From positions 16,379-44,934 of the forward strand of contig QZLH01000638.1 in the NCBI GenBank assembly GCA_003833135.1: a stretch of DNA of 28,556 nt. The letters are read 5' to 3'. This document shows, in pieces, positions 1 through 13,305 of the stretch (its first letter is position 1; each line of letters opens with the position of its first letter). Both the position numbers and the translations under genes were made by a program. The DNA comes from Oehlia diaphana. Its lineage: Eukaryota; Glomeromycota; Glomeromycetes; Glomerales; Glomeraceae. The notes beneath the pieces are model-generated. The model was not told the origin of the DNA. It saw nothing but the letters and a program-made list of their open reading frames with translations, and made no database searches.

Positions 1-74
<74 letters not shown>
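1..74. repeat. poly(A) tract at the window edge
   Basis: The window opens with 74 uninterrupted A residues. Together with the A-rich end of the window (28483-28549) this suggests the sequence was cut, or assembly stopped, at homopolymers. No gene or signal is visible in it. Confidence 0.95.
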
Positions 75-76
<2 letters not shown>

Positions 77-1350
77 CTTTCCCTAAAAACAATTAAAATA
101 ATATTTTCCAATAGGTACATAAAAAAATTTAGATGGTGTAATAAACAAAATGTTTCGAAAATCCTTTTTTATAACATTTATCTGAAAAATCATTGGAGAG
201 AAATTTAAATAATAATCGGATCAAAGGTCAAAAAAATTTTGAAATGTAAATCTTTTCTTTTTTTTGCACCAATTAAAAAATATCGAAAATTTTTCCGTTC
301 ACCTAAATTATTACTCATATATAACTGGCTACGGGATATTATAGCAGATTGTAAACGTTGCAAAAAAACGTTGCAAGAATAACGGAATAAAAAATGATCG
401 GCTAACTTGTTTCTTATTGGTTTATTGCTTTCAAATGGTTCACATAAAAAGAAATGACTTTTTTTTAAAAAAGAAAAAAATGAGAGCAAATTGATTTATT
501 CGAAAAGAGTCTATTGATTGATGATACCCCCGTGTTTGAGATTACGTATTTTTACGTTTAAAAAATGTTGTGAGCCAACCTAACCAAACTTTTTAGTCAA
601 CAAAGAAATATGTGATTGTTACATATGTGATTGTAAACAATTCTTATTCTCAAATTATTTTTTATTATTTGACCTATTTTAGAGTTTAACTTCCTTAATA
701 TAAATAATATAAAATAAATTATATATATTTTGATTTTTAATTATCTTCTTATGGAACAATTTGATAGCAATTTTCATTATAGTAATTAATATTATCGGTT
801 TGATTTGATTCTTTATTGTGAAACACTCTATGTCATTTGTATTATTTGTGTGTAAAACTGTGACGAGAAAAAAAAATTATCAATTATCTCGATCGGTGAT
901 AAACCCTATAAATTCACCGATCGTTAAAAAATTTCGGACAAAGCCACAGCGTTTATTGTAATTGGTATTACAATTTTTGGTACAGCAAAATTTGTAAAAC
1001 AAAATTTTTAATCGATTTGAAATAAATGTTGTACTTCCAAAATCTCTCATTTCTCTAGAAAAAAAGAAAAGAAATGACTCAGTGTTATGAACATGAATAA
1101 TTACTAATAAATAATTATTATGTACATTCATTTGTTTTATTCATTTCATTCTAGAAAAAAAAAATTTATATGGAAATTACATGTAACAACCCTTACTTCC
1201 CTTACATATCTGATATTATTGTTATGCTGTATATCTGCATTAAATTTTTTCGTAAAAAATTTATTCGTAAAATTGTGCTTTTTAAAGAATTTTCTTTTAA
1301 GAACAATTGACAAAAAAGAAATTAAAAAAAAAAAAAAAAAATTCTTTTAA
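75..1350. other. AT-rich intergenic stretch, no gene seen
   Basis: This stretch is AT-rich sequence without supported genes. Short open frames exist on both strands (for example 205-489 and 880-1131 minus, 1120-1350 plus). Their translations are rich in F, K, N, I and L, run into homopolymers and show no recognisable motif, so I regard them as chance frames. The string TTCTTTTAAGAACAATT at 1292-1308 recurs at 2846-2862, a small dispersed repeat. Confidence 0.6.
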
Positions 1351-1353
1351 AAA

Positions 1354-1358
<5 letters not shown>

Positions 1359-1399
<41 letters not shown>

Positions 1400-1411
1400 A
1401 AAAAATTTTAA

Positions 1412-1443
<32 letters not shown>
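1359..1443. repeat. paired poly(A) tracts
   Basis: Two A runs, about 1359-1394 and 1414-1443, are separated by a short A/T spacer. This is low-complexity sequence with no coding content. Confidence 0.9.
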
Positions 1444-1445
<2 letters not shown>

Positions 1446-1631
1446 CAAAGTAACTAAAATAACTTTAAAAAAAAAATTCCCAAAGATCGTTTATTAATAG
1501 ATTATTATATATATAATTTATATATATATAAATCTTCGTAAAAAATAAATAAAAAATACATATATATTACACAGAGTATTTTAATAATAAAAAAAAAACT
1601 AATTATTTTAATTATTTATTTTATTTATTTT

Positions 1632-1858
1632 ATTTAAAGAAATTAAAAGAAACCTAATTGTTTATTTTTAAGGAAATTTAAAAGAATCCTAATTGTTTAT
1701 TTAAAAAAATTTAAAAGAAACCTAATTGTTTATTTAAAAAAAATTTAAAAGAAACCTAATTGTTTATTTAAAGAAATTTAAAAGAATCCAAATTGTTTAT
1801 TTAAAGAAATTTAAAAGAATCCTAATTGTTTATTTAAAGAAATTAAAGAAACCTAATT
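1632..1858. repeat. minisatellite, about 7 copies of a 28-35 bp unit
   Basis: About seven consecutive imperfect copies of a unit of roughly 33 bp are visible. The core reads TTTAAAGAAATTTAAAAGAA followed by WCCTAATTGTTTA. Copies differ by single substitutions (AAACC versus AATCC, AAAGAA versus AAAAAA) and by one- or two-base length changes. The last copy is truncated at CCTAATTTG. Tandem slippage explains the pattern. There is no spacer-repeat alternation, so it is not a CRISPR-like array. Confidence 0.85.
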
Positions 1859-2240
1859 TGAGCCATTTTGAGAAAAAAACCTTATAATAAATATAACATA
1901 ATAAAAATTTTTTTGGCGTAAAAAAATGAAAAACTTTTTCCTGGGAAAAAATACAAAAAAATCAAGGACAAAAATAGAACAATGTATTCTTTTATAATAT
2001 AATCAATCTAATCAATCATTTCAATCATTTTTTCAATCATGTGTACTCTCTAAACGATTATATTTATTATTTGCGATAACAAACTTGCATATTGGCTGTA
2101 AAATATTATCATTATCGTGCAAATGTTTATTATTTAATATTATTTTCTACCTATCAGATTTGTATTGTTTCGGTTAACAGCTTGCTTAGTATCAATGAAT
2201 TTTGATAATGAAAAATTTAATAAATCATTTTTTACGTAAA

Positions 2241-2296
2241 TTTTTTTTTTTTTTTTTTTTTTTTTTTATTTTTTTTTTTTTTTTTTTTTTTTTTTT
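2241..2296. repeat. poly(T) tract
   Basis: A run of 56 bases is T except for a single A at 2268. It is a simple homopolymer in non-coding sequence. Confidence 0.9.
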
Positions 2297-2796
2297 GCAC
2301 TCCCGGTAAATCATTTGCTGCGTGACTATTTGTACTAATTGTTATACCTATTATACCTATGAAAACAAATCAATTATATATATTACATTAATACAATTAC
2401 ACGGTAACACCATTCACCACTTAACACCAATTAATTTAGATCGTAAAAAAAAAATAATGCACGTTATTGTACAAATGGATGTTTATTAATATATACTTTT
2501 AATAATTTCCTTTAGATAGTTAGATAAAATGATAAAATATGAAGAGGAAAAAACTTATGTAACCTTATGTTAAAACCTTAATTTGTGAATTGTGATAGAT
2601 AATAATATAGTAGTAATAATAATATAGGGATAATAATAATATGATGTATAAAAAATTAAAAGGAAAAAAAAAAAATTTACAAGAAAAAAAAAGGGGGGGT
2701 GCATTTAAAGGATATTACAATTATGAAAACGATACAATAACCTGTATTGCAAAGAAAAAAAAAATATAGGAACAAGAATAAAGTATATTAGGAAGG

Positions 2797-2844
<48 letters not shown>

Positions 2845-2929
2845 ATTCTTTTAAGAACAATTAAACAAAAAAAAAAAAAGAGAAGAAAGAAAAAAAGATA
2901 TTAAAAGNATATTTTTTTTTTTTCTAATT

Positions 2930-2979
<50 letters not shown>

Positions 2980-3037
2980 TTTAAAAAAAATAAAAAAAAA
3001 AAAAAAAAAGAGAAGAAAGAAAAAAAGATATTAAAAG
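2797..3037. repeat. duplicated A-rich segment around an ambiguous base
   Basis: The 28-nt string beginning GAGAAGAAAGAAAAAAAGAT occurs at 2880-2907 and again at 3010-3037, each time preceded by an A run. The only N of the window (2908) directly follows the first copy. The two copies with the A tracts 2797-2842 and 2934-2975 could be a local tandem duplication or an unresolved assembly join. Confidence 0.75.
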
Positions 3038-4195
3038 AAAAATTTCAATCTTTAATTTATTTTTAATTATTTTTAATTAATTTGAAAATATAAAATTCAT
3101 TTTCGTGATCTAAGTGTATTTGAGGATTTTTTTTACCCTTAAATTTCAATATTATGAAAATATTAAATAATATTTATTATTTAAAAGTTATGTACAAGTA
3201 CAAGTATGTTTTAATTGCATAAATTTAAATTTAGAAAAATAAAAAAAAAAAAAAATAAAAAAATTTTGAATTAATTTAATATTTAATGAAGATTTGTCAT
3301 GTCGCATATCAAAAAGTGTAATTCTCGTAATTTAATTCACAATAATTACAATAATTTATGCTTGAAAATTCTAATAAAAAAAATATAATTCCTTCAAGGT
3401 AATTCCGGAATTCACTTTAAGGTAAAAATGGTGATACTACCTACTTATTTACTTATCATGAGATAATATCATTAAAAATGATATATTAAAATTTTTCAAT
3501 TGGCCATTATAATTAGTGTAATTAATAATAATACTAATAACACATATTTAGAAATTCGATCCAGATATCCCGGATATCCCGGATATCACTACGTTTAATT
3601 ACACTTGGGTATATTACTCGTATACCTGTAATTTCACTAACTAAAATATTCAAAGTCAAAAATCAATTTATCCGATTGAATTATACAAAGGTATAAATTC
3701 AATCCCGTTAGATGAAATCTTATAATAGTTTGTCAATTAAAGATTGAATTAAATAGATTCACATATTACATATTAAATAAATTGATGTGGTGGGGGTTAT
3801 GTATGCCAAGAAAAGGAGGATCTTTTTTTCATTCAGTACTATAGTACTTACTATACGGTATTACGGTATAATGGTATACCTAAACTAAAGGATCTTCTTA
3901 ACTACACCAAACAAAAGTACCATGATTTGGAAAATCAATTAATCATAAAAACTTAAAATTATAAAACCTTATTATAAATAATGATTTAAATTTTTAATTT
4001 ATAAAGATTACGTTTTACATGAACTATAGGTACGATCGGAATTATTTTTACTCCGTAATAAAATTGTAAATTTACTATAATTTGTGGTAAAATGTAATGT
4101 CATAATTTTAAATCCCGTAAAATATAAAAAAGTTAAATATCGTTTTCCTTTACCGATCGATCTCCTCTTTAACTTTATTCAACTGCAGCTGAGTA

Positions 4196-4233
4196 GCGCA
4201 ATAGGCGCAGTGTACATTAAAATGTAATTGCGC
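4196..4233. repeat. imperfect hairpin (inverted repeat)
   Basis: GCGCAAT (4196-4202) pairs with ATTGCGC (4227-4233), and inside it TACATT (4213-4218) pairs with AATGTA (4221-4226), leaving a 10-nt bulge on the left arm. The left part also resembles a tRNA D-arm/A-box (TAGCGCAATAGGCGC), but no B-box or acceptor stem follows. I therefore do not call a tRNA. Function is unknown. Confidence 0.45.
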
Positions 4234-4554
4234 TTTAATTATTATTTTTTTTTTTTTACTTACATATAATGTGCATATATATGATTGCACAAAAGTTTTT
4301 ACATTTACAAATTACCAAGTCTGCCTAGTGCGCCAAGAACCGTTATTATTTAAAATTCCTTACTGGTCATTCATTTTACGGCATTATGCATTACAGTATT
4401 TTTATGTTCGGAAGTACAACATTGGCCTAATTAATATTTTTAATTCCAGCTTAATTCCAGCCTAAATTATGTGTTCAAAAAGAAGGTGTAAATGGTAAAA
4501 GTCAAGTAGTACTAAATGTACGTACGTGTCAGAGATTAGGTCATCTTACGCTAC

Positions 4555-4735
4555 ATGCTTACATGTTTTCGTCTCACCCCAAATATAATAAACTTTTGTC
4601 AAATCTCCCAGTCCACGATTTGATCCTCATATAATTTGCTGGTCATGATAACCTCTTTGTGATACCACCTTATTTAATGCTCCTTTGCCTCTTTGACCAA
4701 GGTTTTGTCTTATTGAATCACAGTTTGCAATTACC
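4555..4735 (-). pseudogene. possible coding relic, unrecognised
   Basis: On the minus strand one frame reads about 50 residues with a protein-like composition, including RQNLGQRGKGALNKVVSQRG and GLGDLTKVYYIWGETKT. A single in-frame TGA lies between these two parts. A possible acceptor (TATAG before GTAATT) and a possible donor (ACAT/GTAAGC) flank the block. Base composition is visibly less AT-rich than the surroundings. I do not recognise a family. It could be a decayed exon, a transposon remnant or chance. Confidence 0.3.
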
Positions 4736-5323
4736 TATACTTTATATCGTAGCCTCCTTATTAACTAATCCAGTAATTGACTACGTAATTATGACGATTA
4801 TCACGAGTTTATAAATCTTGATTAGTAATATATAGTGAGGTAATCATATTGCACGTGCCTATAATGAAGAGTAATTTGATCTGAATTTTTTGGCAAAAAA
4901 ATTCAAAAAAAGAAAAAAAACTCAATTAATTTACTTATTAAAGCTAAAATAATTTTATTTTATTTTTTTTTTATTTAAAAAATTATTTTTCTACGAGAAA
5001 AGGATTTAAGTAATCCGATTGTTGTTTAAAAGAACAAAAAGAAAAAAAAAAAAAGATATAAAAAAAAAGCCAAATTAATAATCAAATCACTTTTTCTATA
5101 TATATTATATTTTTTACTTTTGTGTGTTAAGTTTAGTGCGTAGTTTATCTAATGATGATCTATTAATATATCATTTGATCACAAGAAAAGTTTGGCAACG
5201 TCAATAACCTCCTTTTATTTTTTAGAATTTTTTTTTTTTTTTCGCGGCTTTTTCTTATTATTATTATTTAATATATTATCTAAATAGAAAAGAAAAAGCA
5301 TCAACAAAAAAAAAAAAAAAAAT
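4736..5323. other. Ran upstream region
   Basis: This is AT-rich sequence leading to the Ran start codon, ending in a 17-18-base A run a few bases before the ATG. TATA-like strings (such as CTATATATATTATAT near 5096-5110) are present, but AT content is too high to treat any of them as a promoter element. No other gene is seen. Confidence 0.5.
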
Positions 5324-7225
<1,902 letters not shown>

Positions 7226-10200
7226 TTATTCTTCATTGTTTATATCTTCTGCTGAATTATATTCAAATGTTCTACCAAATCCAACATATTTTTCCAAATC
7301 ATATTCCATAAAACGAAACATATATAGTTCCACGGGTAAAAGGTGAGATCTAAGATTATCATCATCATAATTTTCATTCAGTGGTGAAGGTGCAGTAGAA
7401 ACGGTACTTTCCCTTCTCACTAAAGCAACAGAAGAATTTTCTGCTCCACCCGAACTTTCTGCCGGTGTTACTGCGTTTTCATCAAATTCTATTAAATCTG
7501 ATTCCATTTCTTTCTTCGCTATTTGTGCAGCATTTACGTCTGTATCATCTTCAACTTTTGCTAAACATTGTTCTAATTCAACCCCTGATTCCGGTTCATC
7601 ATTAATTTCTTTGTCATGATCAGGTGCGATCACTTTTACTATATCACGCCAATCAACTTTTGGTTGTGACCAGAAGTCAGTTGTAAACCCACCATCAGTG
7701 ATAACCATTTTATCAAGCATTTCTTTTTGTTGTGCTTTTGCAAGCATGTTTTCTTCTATTGTTGCTTCACATACAAAACGAAATATGTTTACTTCACGTG
7801 TTTGTCCAATACGGTGGCATCTAAATGAGGGAAAATTTTTAATCAATTAATATCAAATTCATAAAATCAACTTATTTATTGGTTTTTGTTTTTAAAAGAA
7901 AATGAACACGATTTATAATTTTGCTTATTTACCTATCTTGACACTGTCGATCCATACAAGGATTCCAATCTATATCATAAAATATGACAGTATCTGCACC
8001 TGTAAGATTAATACCCAATCCACCAGATCTCGTTGATAATATGAACACTAAAATCCTTGGATCATTATTGAATCGTTCTGTTAATAATTGTCGTTGCTCT
8101 ATTTTAGTAGCACCATCTAAACGAAGATAACGATGTCCATGAATGTTCAAAAAGATTTCCAGTATATCAAGTACACGAGTCATTTGTGTGAAAATTAAGG
8201 CACGGTGACCCTTTTCTTTAAGGTTGCGAAGTAATCTATCCAATTCTTGCAATTTACCACAATCATATTGTAAAAGTCTTTTGTCAGGAAAAGCAACCAT
8301 AAGCTTAACTCGTATCGGATAATATAAGTCCTGTACGTGATTATGAATAATATGTTGAAACTCTTCAGGTAACCCGGATAATGCGTATGAACGAACCTCT
8401 GCAGCAACCACCGCTGGAGTCACAAAAACATATTTCTTTATGATTTCTTCCATCATATCATATCTTCGTTCATAAGATACAACCATATCAGGTAATGTGT
8501 TAGTATGTTCTAAATACTTTCTGGGATTCTTAGAATCCATTAAAGCTTGATCAAATGGTGATTTACCCAATTGCCTACATATGTTAATTAACCCTGTTCC
8601 ATATATAGGACGACGTTTAAGGCGAAAAGAATTGATATATCTCATATGTTTCCAACGTTCTAAACTTTCTATATGAGCACGGTTTTGCATTACATTACCA
8701 AACTTGCTAAGACTATAATAGGATATCTCTTCGACAATGTTGTTAATTCTTGAATTATGCAAATTAAGTTTCTCTATGAACAAATTGTCTGAATCTAATT
8801 TATTACATTCAGTAGAAGCCAGCCAATCCATATTCTCATAATAAATTGGTAAAAGATTAAATAAGTCAAAATTTACCATCTTCAAATAATCGTTCCCTCG
8901 ATTAAGTCGATTACGTAGAGTCATCTCACAATATTCATAATCTCTAATAGCGGATCGACTCATTGCAAATGAAGTTACAATAGGTCGGACTTCAAATAAA
9001 TCTGGGTGATTACAGACCTTACGTAGCTGCATAAGACAATTTATAATACTTAAAAAATTTCCTGACCGAAGAGTCTCTTTAGTTTTAGATCTAGACATAA
9101 AGTCATCATATAAAAATCTTTGTCTTTTCGATAAACGACATTTGATAATATGAGTATGCTTGGCTGGTAATTGTTTTTCTACATCAATTTTTAACCGACG
9201 TAGAAGATAGGGTCGCAGTAATGTATGTAAGGTAAGAATAGCTGTACGAGTCTTTTCATCAAATCCTTCATTATTTTCAATCATTTTATCAACAGGTCGC
9301 GAAAACCAGTCTTGAAACTCTTTCTGGTTAGCATACTCGAATGGCATGTCATCATTACGTGCATTGGGTTTTAAAAAGTACAGTAATGACCATAATTCCA
9401 TAAGATTGTTTTGTAATGGTGTTCCAGTTAGTAGCAATCTCCTCTCAGAATTAAAGTTCAATAAAGTATTCCAACGTTGAGATTTAAAATTCTTGATATT
9501 GTGAGCTTCATCAAGAATCAAATAGTGCCATCTCTTTTTCCTGAAATTAATCGCATCTTGTACTGCAAGATGATAAGACGTAATACAAACGTGGAATGAA
9601 TGTTCTTTAGACCATCCTAACCGTTTTTCTTTACGCTCTTTTGGACTGCCATAATAGGTTAAAATAATAAATCCGGGACACCATTTTTTAAACTCCATTT
9701 CCCAATTAATAATGACACTTGTAGGTACAATAATTAAATGAGGTCCCCAAACGCCTTTATCACAAGCCAAATGGGCTAATAATGCGATAGTTTGAATAGT
9801 TTTACCGAGACCCATTTCGTCGGCAAGAATACCATTACTTCCTTGCTCATACAAACTAGCAAGCCAATGAAGTCCATCATGCTGATATGCACGAAGTTGC
9901 CCCCTCAGTAATGATGGTATTGGAGTCCTCGTTTTGGTTGTATTAGAACTTTGTGTTGACGTTTCTAATTCCGAAAAGCTATCATCATCACTATCATATA
10001 ATGATAAGTCTAGATGATTTTTTTTTAAATCCCGATTAGTGGTTCCATTCAATACTGGTTTTATCTCTTCAGAACGAACTGTATCTTCTTCGTCCTTTTC
10101 TTCAGAATGTTTATTAACATTAACACCATATCGTTTTAATAATTCATCTATGGGAAGATTCATTTCATCAGCTAAATCATTTAATTCAACTGCTTCCTCT

Positions 10201-12573
10201 TCAGAATCTTCCTCAAGTTCTTGAGCTTCCAATGAAGCTTCATCATCTTCAACATTTTGATCCAGTGCCATTTCGGACATATCCGGATCTGTAGATAAAT
10301 CATCGTCATGATCAAAATCGAGAGGATAATCAATTTCCAAGTCCTCATCTATGGACATTTGATCGTTATCGAACGAATTAACATCCGCTCCGGATTCCTG
10401 ATTATTATTGTCATCTTCATTAGTTTTATTAACAATAGTATTGTCCGTAGAAGTAGTGCCCATTAAATATTTTTCGTGAAATTCAATCTTCTGAGTGGCA
10501 TCTTCAAAAAGCGCATTAAGCTTTTGTTTGCCTCTTCTTTCTTCTTCTTCGGCCACTAACTTGTCATGCATATCATTAATAAACTAGAATATCAATTTTC
10601 GAATTAATAAATAATGTCATATATATATTTTTTTGAAGTAATATCTATGGATATAAATTTTGATACATCAAAATATAAGATGATATTTTGACAATAAATA
10701 TAAGATAAAAAAAATGAATAAATAAATATATCGTGTGAAAACTTACCTTTGATATTTCTCTCCATCTTTGCTTAATTAGATTGCCTGTAGTCTTAGCCAA
10801 CTTTTTGATCCGTTTTTCTTCGGCTTTTATTGCGTTTGGCTCTTTCATTGCCAATTTATTAAAATGTCCTAAAATTGCTCTGCTGATTTGATGCGTTTTC
10901 TTTAGCCTTTCATCACTACTTTTATTTATCCTTTTCGATTTTGCAATTACTCCATCAAGAATATAATCCCAATGAGTTTTTTGGCGTGGTGGTTCAGTAG
11001 CTGGTTTAGGAATTGGTTGTAATTTTCCTTGATTTTTTAAGACCCAAATGCGATAATCAACGTCTATTTCACTTTGGAGCTTAGCTTCTTCCTCAGCGGG
11101 AGTAATATCTTCATCATCCAAAGTGACGAACGATTCCAAATATGCCTCAAAACTTGGAAATTGAGCATGACCTCTCTTACGAAGCGAATACAATGTCATA
11201 CTACCTGATGATACATTATCACGGTTATTAGTAGAATCTACTCTCGAGGACCTACGGTGAGTGCGACTTCCACTATCAGAATCTCCGGAAGTGTGTTCGG
11301 ATGGCATGACATTATGGAACACACGAGAACCGATAGATTGTTGTAACATACTGAGAATAGAGTCACGATGTTTGTTAAGTGACCGACGAGTGGACATCCT
11401 AGTAGGATTTGATTGGATGCTGTTGGTGACTTGGTCGTTTAAAGAGGACCATAAGTTGTGATTTTCTAAGTACTAAGTCAATCATTATAATTAATTATTA
11501 TTATTGTAACCACCCATTTAGAACACCCAGAATGATTTTATTTAAAACAGATGTAAATGAGTATAATAAATGAAAAAAAAAAAATTTTCAAGTTTATTTA
11601 TCAATATTATATTATACAGAATAAAAGTAAAAATAAATAACTTTAAAATTCTGAATAAGTTAAATTTAATTCTAATATGAATCAGGGTAACGGTGCGAGA
11701 CAATCGTACCTTAACCATACGCTCACTATTATCAGAATTTATTCTTTGTGGGTCGAGATCCCACATCAACATATTAAAAGATTCCATATAATACAACTCT
11801 CGAACCAAGCTGTCATGTTCTTCAACAACTTGTACGAGACTATCTACGCGTTCCTTTACATGCTCTTCACGAATTATATCCAAGGGAGTCTTTGGTTTAT
11901 CTGGCATCTTTGACGTTATCTGTAATGTAGATTCTTCACTATTTGATGAAGTTTTTGCTCTTTTCGTCCTAGGAGTAACGAAAGCTTCTTTGGTATCATT
12001 ATGACGCGCGGATTGTCCGTTAACAGGAGATGATTTCATATTATCCAATGGTGACGGATTTTTTCGAGGTCGACCCGGTCCTCGTCTAATAGGGGTAGTA
12101 TTTACAGGGGCGGAGGCCGTACCTGAATCAAAAGAAAACTTCAAACGAAGGGACTTTACAGGCATTAAAGGTGGTTTACCAGTAGGTTGATTCAATTGTA
12201 CATTTGGACGAGTTGTTATAGGTGAACTTATGTTGCGTTGAAGCTCTGAATCATGGTTTTTTCGTGGTCGACCAGGACCTCGTTTAGGACTAATGACTTT
12301 AACTTGACTTTTTGCAGATAAGGATTTCTTTTTCGTAGGAGATTCAGTACTACTATTACTACTAAAACTATCATTACTAGTATCTGTTTCTGAGTAAATA
12401 TTATATCTCCTAGGCTTTTTTCCAATATTTCTCTGAGACCTTCGTGTAGTAGTTACTGCGGCACTACTATCTTGACAGATTACCACTTTCACTTCCTCAT
12501 TTTCAGTAAAATCGATTCCACTAGCACTTTGTTCGCTGGAGTTTGACATTGTCAATGCACAAGCTGCGACCAT
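7226..12573 (-). CDS. SWR1: SWR1-type chromatin remodelling ATPase
   Basis: This is the catalytic subunit of the SWR1 complex (SRCAP/INO80 subfamily of Snf2 ATPases), which exchanges H2A for H2A.Z in nucleosomes. Four exons (11710-12573, 10747-11472, 7933-10583, 7226-7820) give about 1611 residues; yeast Swr1 has about 1500. Order: two AT-hooks with core GRPRKN (about 100 and 165); an HSA-like segment opening PPRQKTHWDYIL (about 448-530); an acidic stretch (about 570-740); helicase lobe 1 with DEMGLGKT (about 785) and DEAH (about 888); a long insertion typical of INO80/SWR1; lobe 2 with the SGGLGINL-type motif V. Motif VI is split by the last intron (QCQDR / CHRIGQTR). Exon 2 was started at 11472 because that acceptor keeps phase 0 and gives K/YLENHNLW. 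ATG 12573 is the first Met; one at 12549 is an alternative. The C-terminus is acidic. Confidence 0.95.
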
Positions 12574-12666
12574 TTTAGCAAGAAAATGTTCATACTTTAG
12601 TCAGAACAGGGAGTGTGGCGAAGAAAGTTCACGTTCTCGTTTTTTTTTTTTTCGTCACTTTTTTTT

Positions 12667-12683
12667 CACTCCTAGTAGGAGTG
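12667..12683. promoter_or_regulatory. 17-bp perfect palindrome in SWR1 promoter
   Basis: CACTCCTA-G-TAGGAGTG forms two 8-bp arms around one base, about 95-110 bp upstream of the SWR1 ATG. Such symmetry and position suit a dimeric transcription-factor site. No specific factor is recognised. Confidence 0.4.
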
Positions 12684-12794
12684 ACTATCAGAGTTATTCT
12701 GGTGATTAACCAATAAATCAGCATTTTGAGTATTTTTATACCAGTGACTGATTATTAATTTCTAAACGTTAAAATCTTATGGGCTAATTTAAGT

Positions 12795-12800
12795 CACGTG
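12795..12800. promoter_or_regulatory. E-box CACGTG upstream of SWR1
   Basis: The flanks read GTCACGTGAT, the extended TCACGTGA form bound by bHLH proteins of the Cbf1/USF type. It lies about 220 bp upstream of the SWR1 start. The match is exact; the regulatory role is inferred. Confidence 0.35.
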
Positions 12801-13305
12801 ATAGTTTAAAAAATATTACGTAATCAATTAATTGTATTACCAATCAATATTATTCTAAGTCGACATATTCAGTGTCATGTTTATAAATTTTATATGCCTC
12901 ACCCCTTTGTAATATAATTTATTTTTTATCAGAGAAATAATAAAATTGTACAAAATTATTCTAATTTCAAAATATTTAAAAATAAAAATAAAGCCGTTCC
13001 GCTACTCAATGTAATAAAGAAAAAAAAATTCCTATATATCACGATAATCTATCACCTTTCAATGTTAATAATTTATCATGTTATACAGTATCCCGAACAC
13101 AACATATTGATGAATTGACAAATTTCGTATGAATGTCATTAAATAATAGATAGCTGGTTTGTAGAGAGAAGGTAATTGGATTTTATCCATAATAAATTAA
13201 GAAATATTTATCTTTTTACACAATTCGATCAATACTTTCAAATTTTTATAATTAAGCTGTTACGCAATGCATGTCTTAATATAATCTTGAATAGTTTAAA
13301 ACAGT

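Larger units (their letters stand above)
1859..4554. other. gene-poor AT-rich region with homopolymers and small palindromes
   Basis: No gene is supported here. The region holds a T tract (2241-2296), A tracts (2797-2842, 2934-2975), one undetermined base (2908) and a duplicated 28-nt string (2880-2907 and 3010-3037). It also has a 9-bp tandem repeat GATATCCCG (3564-3587), the perfect 14-bp palindrome AGTACTATAGTACT (3835-3848) and a hairpin at 4196-4233. The plus frame at 4271-4465 has no recognisable motif. Confidence 0.6.
12574..13305. other. SWR1 upstream / sorting nexin 3' flank
   Basis: This AT-rich spacer lies between two minus-strand genes. It contains a 17-bp perfect inverted repeat (12667-12683), ACCAAT (12709-12714) and a CACGTG E-box (12795-12800), all in the SWR1 promoter side. 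No coding sequence or RNA gene is evident. Confidence 0.6.

Noticed and set aside
205..1350. Three open frames in the left arm (205-489 and 880-1131 minus, 1120-1350 plus)
   Set aside because: Their composition follows local A/T content, they run into homopolymers, and no motif or splice-supported extension was found.
1632..1858. Possible CRISPR-like array
   Set aside because: Units are contiguous with no unique spacers, the unit is AT-rich and degenerate, and the context is a eukaryotic nuclear genome.
4190..4235. tRNA-like D-arm/A-box string TAGCGCAATAGGCGC
   Set aside because: No acceptor stem, anticodon arm or B-box (GGTTCGANNCC) follows at the right distance. The hairpin explains the symmetry.
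5094..5112. TATA-box candidate for Ran
   Set aside because: TATATA strings are frequent everywhere in this AT-rich sequence, so position alone gives no support.
8195..8407. 70-residue minus-strand frame inside SWR1
   Set aside because: It is an out-of-frame shadow of the SWR1 helicase exon.
11677..11913. 78-residue plus-strand frame opposite SWR1 exon 1
   Set aside because: It is antisense to well-supported SWR1 coding sequence and shows no recognisable domain.
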